Below, in pieces: positions 1 to 6,532 of a DNA stretch of 12,039 nucleotides (positions within the stretch are counted from its first letter, which is position 1; each line of letters starts with the position of its first letter). The position numbers and the translations under genes were made by a program. The stretch is taken from positions 6,106 to 18,144 of the forward strand of contig NZ_DHDZ01000009.1 of NCBI RefSeq assembly GCF_002399615.1, in the 5' to 3' direction. The notes below the pieces were generated by a model. That model was not told the origin of the DNA and searched no databases. It saw only the letters and a list, made by a program, of their open reading frames with translations. The stretch comes from Pedobacter sp. UBA4863. Lineage in GTDB: Bacteria; Bacteroidota; Bacteroidia; Sphingobacteriales; Sphingobacteriaceae.

Positions 1-1
1 A

Positions 2-637
2 ATGGAAAAAATTAAAAATATTATTTTCGATTATGGCAATGTGATCTTCGCCATTGATTTCTTGAGGACACAACATGCACTGGCTCAAATAGGTATCCCC
101 AACGTAAACGATTTTTTTGCCCATAAAGGCCACAACCAGCTGTTTGACGATTTTGAAACAGGCAGCCTCTCTCCTGCCCAATTTAGGGATGGAATTAGAA
201 AAGCGGCAGCAAAATTAGCGCTTACCGACCAACAAATAGACGATGCCTGGAACAGTTTGTTAATTGGGGTATCGGGAAACAACCACGATGTTTTACTAGA
301 AGTGAAACAAAAGTATCGTACCTTCTTGTTAAGTAACAACAACAAAATACACTACGATTGGATTATCGCATACCTGCAAAAAGACTTTGGGCTTAACAAC
401 TATGATGGTTTCTTCGAAAGAGCGTACTTTTCTCAAGACACCAACATGCGCAAACCCAATCCCGCAATTTTTAAAATGGTGTTGAAAGAAAATAACCTAA
501 ACCCAGCCGAAACATTATTTATTGACGACAGCCCACAACACCTGGAAGGTGCTAAAAAAGCAGGATTAAATACCTTATTAATGAATGTTCACCCAGAAAA
601 ATTGAGAGATTTCTTAACGCAGCACCAATTGTTATAA
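2..637 (+). CDS. HAD-superfamily hydrolase, YihX-like (HAD-IA variant 3)
   Basis: A 211-residue soluble HAD phosphatase-like protein. Motif I is IIFDYGNVI with the nucleophile Asp10. The residue at +2 is Gly12, not the usual general-acid Asp, as also seen in the E. coli YihX family (alpha-glucose-1-phosphatase). Motif II is LLSNNN (Ser111), motif III is MRKPNPAIF (Lys151), and motif IV is FIDDSPQHLEGA (Asp175, Asp176), the DD pattern of HAD-IA variant 3. Residues about 18-100 form the helical C1 cap. The start ATG lies one base from the window edge, but the N-terminus begins just before motif I as is usual for the family, so the protein looks complete. Small phosphorylated sugars or nucleotides are likely substrates by family knowledge; the actual one cannot be read from sequence. 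No terminator is visible between it and the next gene. Confidence 0.9.
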   Translation: MEKIKNIIFDYGNVIFAIDFLRTQHALAQIGIPNVNDFFAHKGHNQLFDDFETGSLSPAQFRDGIRKAAAKLALTDQQIDDAWNSLLIGVSGNNHDVLLEVKQKYRTFLLSNNNKIHYDWIIAYLQKDFGLNNYDGFFERAYFSQDTNMRKPNPAIFKMVLKENNLNPAETLFIDDSPQHLEGAKKAGLNTLLMNVHPEKLRDFLTQHQLL

Positions 638-719
638 AGCACATTTAAATTAAACAAATCATCATCACTAAATTATCAGATACACCTCCAGTACATTCCA
701 AACCAGTTAAAGCAAATAG

Positions 720-751
720 ATTGACCACTACAGAAATTATACCTATTTTAG
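720..751 (+). promoter_or_regulatory. Candidate Bacteroidota-type promoter for the Mpo1-like gene
   Basis: ATTG at 720-723 and TATTTTAG at 744-751 are separated by 20 nt, close to the Bacteroidota arrangement TTTG, 19-21 nt, TAnnTTTG, with one mismatch in each box. It would give a leader of about 24 nt before the ATG at 779. This is a motif match only. Confidence 0.35.
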
Positions 752-778
752 CGAGGTATTACTAAGAATTGGCAAGGT

Positions 779-1096
779 ATGAACAACAAAAAATACAGAT
801 CATTAAAAGAGTTTTACCCATTTTACCTTAGCGAGCACCAAAATACCACCAGCCGTATATTACATTTTATTGGCACCTTATTGGCTATTGTATCCCTTAT
901 TGGCGGCATCTTGTTTCACGATTTTCGCTTTATGTTGGCTGTGCCTTTTTTGGGCTATGGCTTTGCATGGGTAGGCCACTTCTTTTTCGAAAAAAACAAA
1001 CCTGCTACTTTTCAATATCCTGGCTACAGCTTGGCCAGCGATTTTATACTTTTCTGGGATTTGCTTAATGGCAAGCAATCTTTTAAAGTGAAATAG
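779..1096 (+). CDS. Mpo1-like / DUF962 small membrane protein
   Basis: A 105-residue protein with the DUF962 (Mpo1, YGL010w) signature. The N-terminal part has YLSEHQNTTSRILHFIGT with His20 and His29. A hydrophobic hairpin spans about residues 30-70. The second conserved block is WVGHFFFEKNKPATF with His67, then YPGYSLASDF. Yeast Mpo1 is an Fe(II)-dependent dioxygenase that shortens 2-hydroxy fatty acids, and the conserved histidines are proposed metal ligands. Bacterial members are largely uncharacterised, so a role in hydroxy-fatty-acid or membrane-lipid metabolism is only inferred from the family. The protein is likely embedded in the inner membrane. Its stop codon (1094-1096) overlaps the first half of an OxyR-like operator serving katG, so the katG control region begins inside this gene. 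Confidence 0.85.
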   Translation: MNNKKYRSLKEFYPFYLSEHQNTTSRILHFIGTLLAIVSLIGGILFHDFRFMLAVPFLGYGFAWVGHFFFEKNKPATFQYPGYSLASDFILFWDLLNGKQSFKVK

Positions 1097-1128
1097 CTTT
1101 TACCTATCTACCCATAGATAAAAGCACT
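1093..1128 (+). promoter_or_regulatory. OxyR-like operator upstream of katG
   Basis: Positions 1093-1107 read ATAG-cTtttAc-CTAT, a perfect match to the OxyR half-operator ATAGnTnnnAnCTAT. Six bases later, 1114-1128 reads ATAG-aTaaaAg-CACT, matching the same 15-mer except for two bases in the last tetrad. The classical OxyR operator has the two halves separated by 7 nt; here the gap is 6. The site abuts the promoter TTTG at 1128-1131, as expected for an activator touching RNA polymerase. OxyR control of katG is well known elsewhere; binding here is inferred. The same stretch can be drawn as a hairpin but has no T-tract. Confidence 0.6.
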
Positions 1129-1159
1129 TTGACAGGTTCATTTTCCTTTCTTACCTTTA
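1128..1159 (+). promoter_or_regulatory. Predicted katG promoter
   Basis: TTTG at 1128-1131 is followed after 20 nt by TACCTTTA at 1152-1159, which matches TAnnTTTG in all but the last base. This is the Bacteroidota sigma-ABfr-type layout. It predicts a start near 1163 and a leader of about 110 nt. The adjacent OxyR-like operator supports it. Confidence 0.55.
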
Positions 1160-1201
1160 ATCATCATAAGGTATAACAGGCATCGCAAATAAACGAAACA
1201 G

Positions 1202-1236
1202 CTTTTCATCCATCCGTTATGATGGTGATGTAAAAG
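1202..1236 (+). promoter_or_regulatory. Imperfect stem-loop in the katG 5' leader
   Basis: CTTTT (1202-1206) pairs with AAAAG (1232-1236), CAT (1207-1209) with ATG (1228-1230), and CCATC (1210-1214) with GATGG (1221-1225). This gives 13 base pairs with two small bulges and a 6-nt loop. It lies 36 nt before the katG start codon, inside the predicted leader. No T-run follows, so it is not a terminator; an effect on mRNA stability or translation is possible but unproven. Confidence 0.35.
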
Positions 1237-1272
1237 TGCCAATATACCTCATTAACCAAAAAATGATTAAGT

Positions 1273-3543
1273 ATGGAAAACAATGGTTCAGACATCAGCA
1301 AATGCCCATTTCATAATAGCGCTATGAAAAGTAATGTTGGCGGCAGCGGCACCAGAAACCGCGATTGGTGGCCACAACAACTTAAATTAAACATCCTACG
1401 CCAGCACTCTTCCTCATCTAACCCTATGGGCAATGATTTTGATTATGCGGCAGCTTTCAACAGCCTAGATTACGAAGGCTTAAAAAAAGACTTAAAGCAC
1501 TTAATGACCGATTCGCAAGATTGGTGGCCTGCAGATTTTGGCCATTATGGCGGCTTATTTATCCGCATGGCATGGCACAGCGCCGGTACTTACCGCGTTG
1601 GCGACGGCCGTGGCGGCGCAGGGCAAGGACAGCAACGTTTTGCTCCGTTAAATAGCTGGCCCGATAATGTAAGCTTAGACAAAGCCCGTCGGTTGTTATG
1701 GCCTATCAAACAAAAATACGGCAATAAAATATCTTGGGCAGATTTATTAATCTTAGCAGGAAACGTAGCCCTAGAATCGATGGGCTTTAAAACCTTTGGC
1801 TTTGCCGGTGGGCGTGAAGATGTATGGGAAGCATCAGAAGATGTTTATTGGGGCTCGGAAACCACTTGGTTAGGTAACGATGAACGTTATTCGCAAGGTC
1901 AAGAAGGTTTAGCGGCCGAAGGCGTTCTAGTTTCTGACGAAGATGCAGATGGCGTAAAACATTCTAGGGACTTAGAAAACCCACTTGCAGCAGCGCACAT
2001 GGGCTTAATTTATGTAAACCCAGAAGGCCCAAATGGCAACCCTGACCCTATTGCCGCGGCTAAAGACATTAGAGATACTTTTGGTCGCATGGCAATGGAC
2101 GATGAAGAAACCGTTGCATTAATTGCAGGCGGCCATACCTTAGGCAAAACACATGGCGCCGCCCCTTCTACACACGTAGGCAAAGAACCCGAAGCTGCAG
2201 ACTTAGCACAACAGGGCTTAGGTTGGAACAATAGTTTCGGAAGTGGCAAAGGTGCCGACACCATTACCAGCGGACTAGAAGTAACTTGGACCACCACCCC
2301 TACACAATGGAGCAATAATTTCTTCGAAAACCTTTTTGCATACGAGTGGGAATTAACCAAAAGCCCGGCTGGCGCACACCAATGGGTAGCAAAAAATGCC
2401 GAAGAGATTATTCCGGATGCCTTTGATGCAACTAAAAAGCATAAACCAAGCATGCTAACCACCGATCTTTCGTTGCGTTTTGACCCCGTTTATGAAAAAA
2501 TTTCCAGACGCTTCCTTGAAAACCCTGAAGCTTTTAACGATGCTTTTGCCCGTGCATGGTTCAAATTAACCCACCGCGATATGGGACCGGCATCACGTTA
2601 TTTAGGCCCAGAAGCTCCTAAAGAAGTGCTTATTTGGCAAGACCCTATTCCGGCGGTAAACCATCCGCTAATTACCGAAAAGGAAATAGCACAATTAAAA
2701 GAGCAAGTCTTAAATTTGGGCTTAAACATAAGTGAATTGGTAGGTACGGCTTGGGCTTCGGCATCAACATTTCGCAGTGGCGACAAACGTGGTGGTGCCA
2801 ATGGTGCCCGCATCCGCTTGGCTCCTCAGCGTTACTGGCAAGCAAACAACCCCGCCCAGCTCGGCAAAGTATTAGATGTACTTACCAACCTACAAAGCAA
2901 CTTTAACACAGCACAAACCGATGGCAAAAAGGTTTCTATTGCCGATTTAATTGTACTTGCAGGTGCAGCAGCTATAGAAAAGGCCGCAAAAGATGCCGGA
3001 CAAAATGTTAAAGTACCTTTTACTCCCGGCCGTACAGATGCTTCGCAAGAACAAACAGATGTAGAATCTTTCGCTCATTTAGAACCTGTTGCCGATGGTT
3101 TCCGTAACTATAAAAAAGGGCACACAGCAGTACGCACCGAAGAGTTATTGATAGATAAAGCGCAGTTGCTGGGTCTGTCTGCACCAGAGCTAACCGTTTT
3201 AGTGGCCGGTATGCGTGCCCTAAATGCAAATTATGATGGCGCTGCACATGGTGTTTTAACCAAGCGCCCAACACAATTAACCAATGATTTCTTTATCAAC
3301 CTGCTAGATATGGCCACCGCATGGAAAGCCATTGGCCCAGATAAGGAATTGTACGAAGGCTACGACCGTAAAACTGGGGCAAAAAAATGGACAGCCACCC
3401 GTGCCGATTTAGTTTTTGGCGCTAACGCAGAATTGAGAGCAATTGCCGAGGTTTATGCCAGTGCAGATGCAAAAGAAAAATTCGTCAATGATTTTATTGC
3501 GGCATGGAACAAAGTAATGAACCTCGATCGGTTCGACTTGTAG
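1273..3543 (+). CDS. katG: Catalase-peroxidase KatG
   Basis: A complete 756-residue bifunctional heme catalase-peroxidase that removes hydrogen peroxide and also oxidises small donors. Two homologous peroxidase domains are present; only the N-terminal one binds heme. Visible key residues are distal Arg98, Trp101 and His102 (IRMAWHSAGTYR), Tyr247 (MGLIYVNPEGP) and Met273 (GRMAMDDEE), which with Trp101 form the Met-Tyr-Trp adduct needed for catalase activity, proximal His288 (GGHTLGKTHG), Trp339 and Asp398 beneath the heme, and the mobile Arg442 (HRDMGPASRYLGP). Spacing 247-273-288 equals that of the M. tuberculosis enzyme. The Trp-to-Tyr interval is 24 residues longer owing to an acidic insertion at about 205-230 in large loop 1, a variant seen in other KatGs. 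There is no signal peptide, so it is cytoplasmic. An OxyR-like site and promoter lie upstream and a terminator downstream, so it is probably monocistronic and peroxide-induced. Confidence 0.98.
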   Translation: MENNGSDISKCPFHNSAMKSNVGGSGTRNRDWWPQQLKLNILRQHSSSSNPMGNDFDYAAAFNSLDYEGLKKDLKHLMTDSQDWWPADFGHYGGLFIRMAWHSAGTYRVGDGRGGAGQGQQRFAPLNSWPDNVSLDKARRLLWPIKQKYGNKISWADLLILAGNVALESMGFKTFGFAGGREDVWEASEDVYWGSETTWLGNDERYSQGQEGLAAEGVLVSDEDADGVKHSRDLENPLAAAHMGLIYVNPEGPNGNPDPIAAAKDIRDTFGRMAMDDEETVALIAGGHTLGKTHGAAPSTHVGKEPEAADLAQQGLGWNNSFGSGKGADTITSGLEVTWTTTPTQWSNNFFENLFAYEWELTKSPAGAHQWVAKNAEEIIPDAFDATKKHKPSMLTTDLSLRFDPVYEKISRRFLENPEAFNDAFARAWFKLTHRDMGPASRYLGPEAPKEVLIWQDPIPAVNHPLITEKEIAQLKEQVLNLGLNISELVGTAWASASTFRSGDKRGGANGARIRLAPQRYWQANNPAQLGKVLDVLTNLQSNFNTAQTDGKKVSIADLIVLAGAAAIEKAAKDAGQNVKVPFTPGRTDASQEQTDVESFAHLEPVADGFRNYKKGHTAVRTEELLIDKAQLLGLSAPELTVLVAGMRALNANYDGAAHGVLTKRPTQLTNDFFINLLDMATAWKAIGPDKELYEGYDRKTGAKKWTATRADLVFGANAELRAIAEVYASADAKEKFVNDFIAAWNKVMNLDRFDL

Positions 3544-3653
3544 CAAGCTAAATCGTAGTACATAAAGACAGGCTAAGCACTGGTAAAAGTTTGGTTTTTT
3601 TAATTAAAAGCTTTTATTCCACTAAGACAATATACCTCAATTTAGTACTAACT

Positions 3654-3683
3654 AGAGAGCTGTCATTTGGCAGCTCTCTTTCT
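3654..3683 (+). terminator. Intrinsic terminator downstream of katG
   Basis: AGAGAGCTG (3654-3662) pairs perfectly with CAGCTCTCT (3671-3679). A U-G and a C-G pair can extend the stem inward to a 4-nt loop. A short T-rich stretch (TTTCT) follows. It lies about 110 nt after the katG stop. The T-tract is short, so strength is uncertain, but the stem is strong. Confidence 0.7.
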
Positions 3684-3719
3684 GTGAATATCCTAATTTT
3701 GCAACAAAAAAAAATCTTA

Positions 3720-3751
3720 TTTGCTTTTCGTCAATAACAATAGCATATTTG
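3720..3751 (+). promoter_or_regulatory. Candidate promoter for the Rnk-like gene leader or a small RNA
   Basis: A perfect TTTG (3720-3723) and CATATTTG (3744-3751, seven of eight against TAnnTTTG) are separated by 20 nt, one of the best Bacteroidota promoter matches in the window. The predicted start is near 3755, giving a leader of about 260 nt before the ATG at 4017. Confidence 0.5.
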
Positions 3752-3755
3752 TTTA

Positions 3756-3905
3756 ATGATTACGAAGGCAATAAATCTAATACTTAGCTACTTCCCTTTT
3801 AGGGTTGCCAAGAATAGTATGCCTTTTATAAACTGCCCGATGTCTATTTTTAACATCGTTTTAAATCCTATAGCACTTAACAAAAGCAAGGATTTCATTA
3901 AATAA
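3756..3905 (+). CDS. Possible 49-residue small protein, unrecognised
   Basis: An open frame from ATG at 3756 to TAA at 3903-3905 encodes 49 residues beginning MITKAINLILSYFPF and ending NKSKDFIK. It has a hydrophobic N-terminal third and basic residues at both ends, but no family is recognisable. Its ATG falls at the predicted transcription start, so it would be leaderless or nearly so. A 7-bp G/C stem begins two bases after the stop. An ORF of this length can arise by chance in AT-rich spacer, and the residue composition does not clearly look coding. Confidence 0.2.
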   Translation: MITKAINLILSYFPFRVAKNSMPFINCPMSIFNIVLNPIALNKSKDFIK

Positions 3906-3971
3906 ACCCCGAATTCAACATTTTATCCAAATGATTTCGGGGGATAACCTTCTCCGATTTTAATTATTTAA

Positions 3972-3997
3972 TGCCTTTTAAACAAAGGCAATTTTTT
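3972..3997 (+). terminator. Terminator-like hairpin just before the Rnk-like start codon
   Basis: TGCCTTT (3972-3978) pairs with AAAGGCA (3984-3990) across a 5-nt loop, followed by ATTTTTT (3991-3997), the full form of an intrinsic terminator. It ends 19 nt before the ATG at 4017. It either ends an upstream small transcript or attenuates expression of the following gene. Confidence 0.6.
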
Positions 3998-4016
3998 CAA
4001 CTAATTTTATTTTAAA

Positions 4017-4409
4017 ATGGAAGCAAAATCAATTTTATTATCTAAAAGCGATTACAAATTTTTAAGCGAGCACTTAGAGAAAGCCGTAATGAGCGACTAC
4101 AACAAATCTCGCTTAAAAGCTGAAATTAAAAATGCCCAAATTTTTGAGGACGAACTACTGCCCGAAGATGTAGTATCTCTTTATAGCGAGGCAAAAATTG
4201 AGCGTACAGACAATGCTCAACAATTTATCTTTAAATTGGTTTTACCAAAAGATGCTAATATAAAACAACAAAAGGTATCCATTTTTGCACCAATAAGCAT
4301 TGCGCTGTTGGGTTATCAAACCGGCGATTTAATTAATTGGGAAATGCCCGATGGCATTAAGGAATTTAAAATTATCTCGGTAAGAAAATTAACCGAAGAA
4401 GAACATTAA
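4017..4409 (+). CDS. GreA/GreB C-terminal-domain protein, Rnk-like
   Basis: A 130-residue cytoplasmic protein. Residues 1-45 form a short helical N-terminus with far less coiled coil than GreA. Residues about 48-125 form the FKBP-like GreA/GreB C-terminal domain: LPEDVVSLYSEAKI, then FKLVLPKDA, KVSIFAPISIALLGY and TGDLINWEMPDG. The phrase resembling 'apvs.allG...Gd.i.w..p.g' is diagnostic of Gre-family and Rnk proteins. Such proteins bind the RNA polymerase secondary-channel region; GreA rescues backtracked complexes through acidic residues at the tip of a long coiled coil, which is reduced here, so transcript-cleavage activity is doubtful. Rnk of E. coli binds polymerase without cleavage stimulation. 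The gene is flanked by a terminator-like hairpin 19 nt upstream and a strong terminator downstream, so it is a single-gene unit with a suspicious leader. Confidence 0.85.
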   Translation: MEAKSILLSKSDYKFLSEHLEKAVMSDYNKSRLKAEIKNAQIFEDELLPEDVVSLYSEAKIERTDNAQQFIFKLVLPKDANIKQQKVSIFAPISIALLGYQTGDLINWEMPDGIKEFKIISVRKLTEEEH

Positions 4410-4465
4410 CAGTTGTTTAACATGCGCCACAGATTTTGTAGGCATCTTAAATTTAATGGCAGTAA

Positions 4466-4498
4466 AAGGGGCGGTAAAACTACTGCCCTTTATTTTTT
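4466..4498 (+). terminator. Strong intrinsic terminator of the Rnk-like gene
   Basis: A 10-bp stem pairs 4466-4475 (AAGGGGCGGT) with 4482-4491 (ACTGCCCTTT), including two G-U pairs, around a 6-nt loop (AAAACT). It is followed by ATTTTTT at 4492-4498. It lies about 57 nt after the stop codon at 4409. Confidence 0.85.
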
Positions 4499-4660
4499 GA
4501 ACCAACATCCACAACAATATTTAAACAAACTGGTTAAAACTATCCACTTGTTTATCAAAACAATACACAAACTCCAGCAACGAATACAGCCAATTAACCT
4601 ATAGCAGTGATTAAAAATTAACAAATATTTATATTTTAGCATTAACCAGCGTTGTTGTCT

Positions 4661-6532
4661 ATGAAATGGAAATATATTTTATTTTCAATAATTTATATCC
4701 TTTCTTTTACAGAAAGCATAAAAGCGCAAGCTAAAATAGTGGTAAGTTTATTTGAAGACACCAGCGCTACACTTACTGCAAAAGAAGTTAAAAGCATATA
4801 CCACCAACAGCAGTTTAAAAAACTTAGCGAAGCCACTTTTAACCCAGGTTATACAGAATCTATTTTTTGGCTAGGCATTAGCCCCAAAAACTGGCCCTTA
4901 AACCAAGAATGGCTTTTAGCTATAGACAACCCACACATCAATCTATTAGAATACTATTGGGCGAATGACGAGGGCACTCAACTACTATACAAAACTGGCG
5001 ATTTTTTACCTTTTAAACAGCGTCCATTCCCAGAATATACAAGCTATGTATTTCCATTAAGAAAGACCGACGGCATATACCTCCTTAAAGTTGACAAACG
5101 AAAGGAAAGCCTACAACTGCCCATGCGCATTGTTAGCTATCAGGAACTTGCTGCAACCGCTATGAACGGCAACTTAATTAATGGCTTACTCTCTGGAACC
5201 ATTATTGCACTCATTTTTTTTAGTGCGGTTTTATGGTTAAGCACCCACAAAAAACTTTATTTATACTATAGTCTCTATATTGCCTCTCTCTTACTTTGGA
5301 TCTGGGCAAACAAGGGTTTGGGCTTCGAATACTTGTGGCCCAACAGTAGCTTTTTACCTAGTAGGGCCAGGCCTACCACCCTATTGCTCAATATCATTTT
5401 CAGCATCCAGTTTTTGCAGCTTTTTATAGGCCAAACTAATAACAGCTTTTTTTATTATCCTGCAAAGTTTCTGCAAGCACTCTGTATGGTAGCGTTAGTA
5501 GTGGTACTCTGGCCTATCGACTACGAAAAATCATTAATCACCTTTAAAAACGTCCAAATCTATATCATCGTTATAGCCACCTTACAGGTAATTGTTATTC
5601 TGGGCAGTGTAATAGAAAAGATAATACAAGGCGTAAAAGAAGCTAAATTTTATTTGGCAGCCATATTAGTTTTGGCATTAAGCGGTTTGGCAGAGCAGTT
5701 ATATATCTATGGCACCATCATTTTAAACTATTATGTTGCCCAATACGCCTTATTGGGAGGTTTGGCCATAGAAGCTGCCATACTTATTTACGGTTTAGCG
5801 CAGAAATTTAATCGTTACCGCAAAGAACGAGAAAGTTTATTATTTGAGAAAAATGAACAGCAAAAAACGCTGACCAACACCATTGTAACTGTGCAAGAAA
5901 AAGAACGCAAGCTATTTGCAGACAGGCTACACGATGAAATTGGCTCGATGTTATCGGTTATTGGCTTACATCTCCACACCTTAAATAAAGGCATAGCCTC
6001 TCCTAAAAACCACCTACAACACAATTTACAACAGGCCGACGAAATGCTTGCTCAAGTTGCCACTACGGTACGCTCCATGAGCCATCAAATTAGTCCCGTA
6101 ACTATAGACAAACTTGGTTTTGTTAAAGCATTGGAAAGCCTTGTACAAACAATTAATCAAGCAGAAAAGCTATACATAGAATTTATTTGCCTTGGTTTCG
6201 AAAAAATGGAGGACTACCCACCAAATTACCTAAATAGCATTTACAGAATTATTCAAGAACTGTTACAAAACATGATTAAGCATGCCGAAGCTAGTAATGG
6301 TATTATCCAGTTAATTGAGCACGAAGATATGATCGCAATTATGGCCGAGGATAATGGAAAAGGCTTAACGCCCGAACGCATGAACAACCCTTTAGGATCT
6401 GGCATGAATAGTATTTTGTCTAAAATAGCCTATTTGCAGGGAACCATAGAAATAGAGGCACCCGGCAAAGGAACTTTAATAAATATAGAGTTGCCTAACC
6501 CAAAAAACACCCTATCGAATGAACAAAATTAA
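4661..6532 (+). CDS. 7TMR-DISM sensor histidine kinase (NarX/DegS-like HisKA_3 type)
   Basis: A 623-residue membrane kinase. A signal peptide (about 1-22, ending SIKAQA) precedes a periplasmic 7TMR-DISM extracellular domain (about 25-160). Seven membrane helices lie at about 172-380, followed by a coiled linker (about 382-418). The HisKA_3 dimerisation box is DRLHDEIGSMLSVI with phospho-acceptor His424. The ATPase domain shows an N-box with Asn537 (QELLQNMIKHA), a G1 box EDNGKGL (Asp564) and a G2 box GSGM (579-582). I chose the ATG at 4661 over an in-frame TTG at 4652 because it directly begins the signal peptide. It acts with the response regulator whose start codon overlaps its 3' end. The ligand is unknown; the 7TMR-DISM periplasmic domain is thought to bind carbohydrate-like or other small molecules, but that is not shown here. 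Confidence 0.93.
   Translation: MKWKYILFSIIYILSFTESIKAQAKIVVSLFEDTSATLTAKEVKSIYHQQQFKKLSEATFNPGYTESIFWLGISPKNWPLNQEWLLAIDNPHINLLEYYWANDEGTQLLYKTGDFLPFKQRPFPEYTSYVFPLRKTDGIYLLKVDKRKESLQLPMRIVSYQELAATAMNGNLINGLLSGTIIALIFFSAVLWLSTHKKLYLYYSLYIASLLLWIWANKGLGFEYLWPNSSFLPSRARPTTLLLNIIFSIQFLQLFIGQTNNSFFYYPAKFLQALCMVALVVVLWPIDYEKSLITFKNVQIYIIVIATLQVIVILGSVIEKIIQGVKEAKFYLAAILVLALSGLAEQLYIYGTIILNYYVAQYALLGGLAIEAAILIYGLAQKFNRYRKERESLLFEKNEQQKTLTNTIVTVQEKERKLFADRLHDEIGSMLSVIGLHLHTLNKGIASPKNHLQHNLQQADEMLAQVATTVRSMSHQISPVTIDKLGFVKALESLVQTINQAEKLYIEFICLGFEKMEDYPPNYLNSIYRIIQELLQNMIKHAEASNGIIQLIEHEDMIAIMAEDNGKGLTPERMNNPLGSGMNSILSKIAYLQGTIEIEAPGKGTLINIELPNPKNTLSNEQN

Larger units (their letters stand above)
3755..3997 (+). 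ncRNA. Putative terminated leader RNA upstream of the Rnk-like gene
   Basis: A predicted transcript of roughly 240 nt from the promoter at 3720-3751 to the terminator hairpin at 3972-3997. It contains a 7-bp CCCCGAA/TTCGGGG stem with a 22-nt loop (3907-3913 with 3936-3942) and the terminator stem. It could be an attenuated leader of the downstream gene, a stand-alone small RNA, or the mRNA of the small ORF at 3756-3905. I recognise no known RNA family. Both boundaries are inferred from motifs. Confidence 0.25.
3544..4016. other. 473-nt intergenic region between katG and the Rnk-like gene
   Basis: An AT-rich gap with, in order, the katG terminator (3654-3679), a promoter-like pair (3720-3751), a possible 49-codon ORF (3756-3905), a C/G stem with a large loop (3907-3942) and a terminator-like hairpin (3972-3997). 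It has no tRNA or long ORF. Its architecture suggests a structured leader or a small RNA rather than empty spacer. Confidence 0.6.

Noticed and set aside
1096..1125. A hairpin after the Mpo1-like gene as its terminator
   Set aside because: No T-tract follows, and the same dyad symmetry is better explained by the OxyR-like operator next to the katG promoter.
2010..2462. A 150-codon open frame on the minus strand inside katG
   Set aside because: It lies fully inside the strongly supported katG frame, resembles nothing and reflects codon-composition shadowing.
3907..3942. The CCCCGAA/TTCGGGG stem as a terminator
   Set aside because: The loop is 22 nt and no T-run follows; it is kept only as a structural element of the leader.
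4413..4604. A 63-codon plus-strand frame after the Rnk-like gene
   Set aside because: It needs a TTG start and runs straight through the strong terminator at 4466-4498; the peptide has no recognisable features.
4606..4637. TATATTTT at 4630-4637 as the promoter of the kinase operon
   Set aside because: The -7 match is seven of eight in very AT-rich sequence, but the expected -33 position (4606-4609) has no TTTG, so I could not support it.
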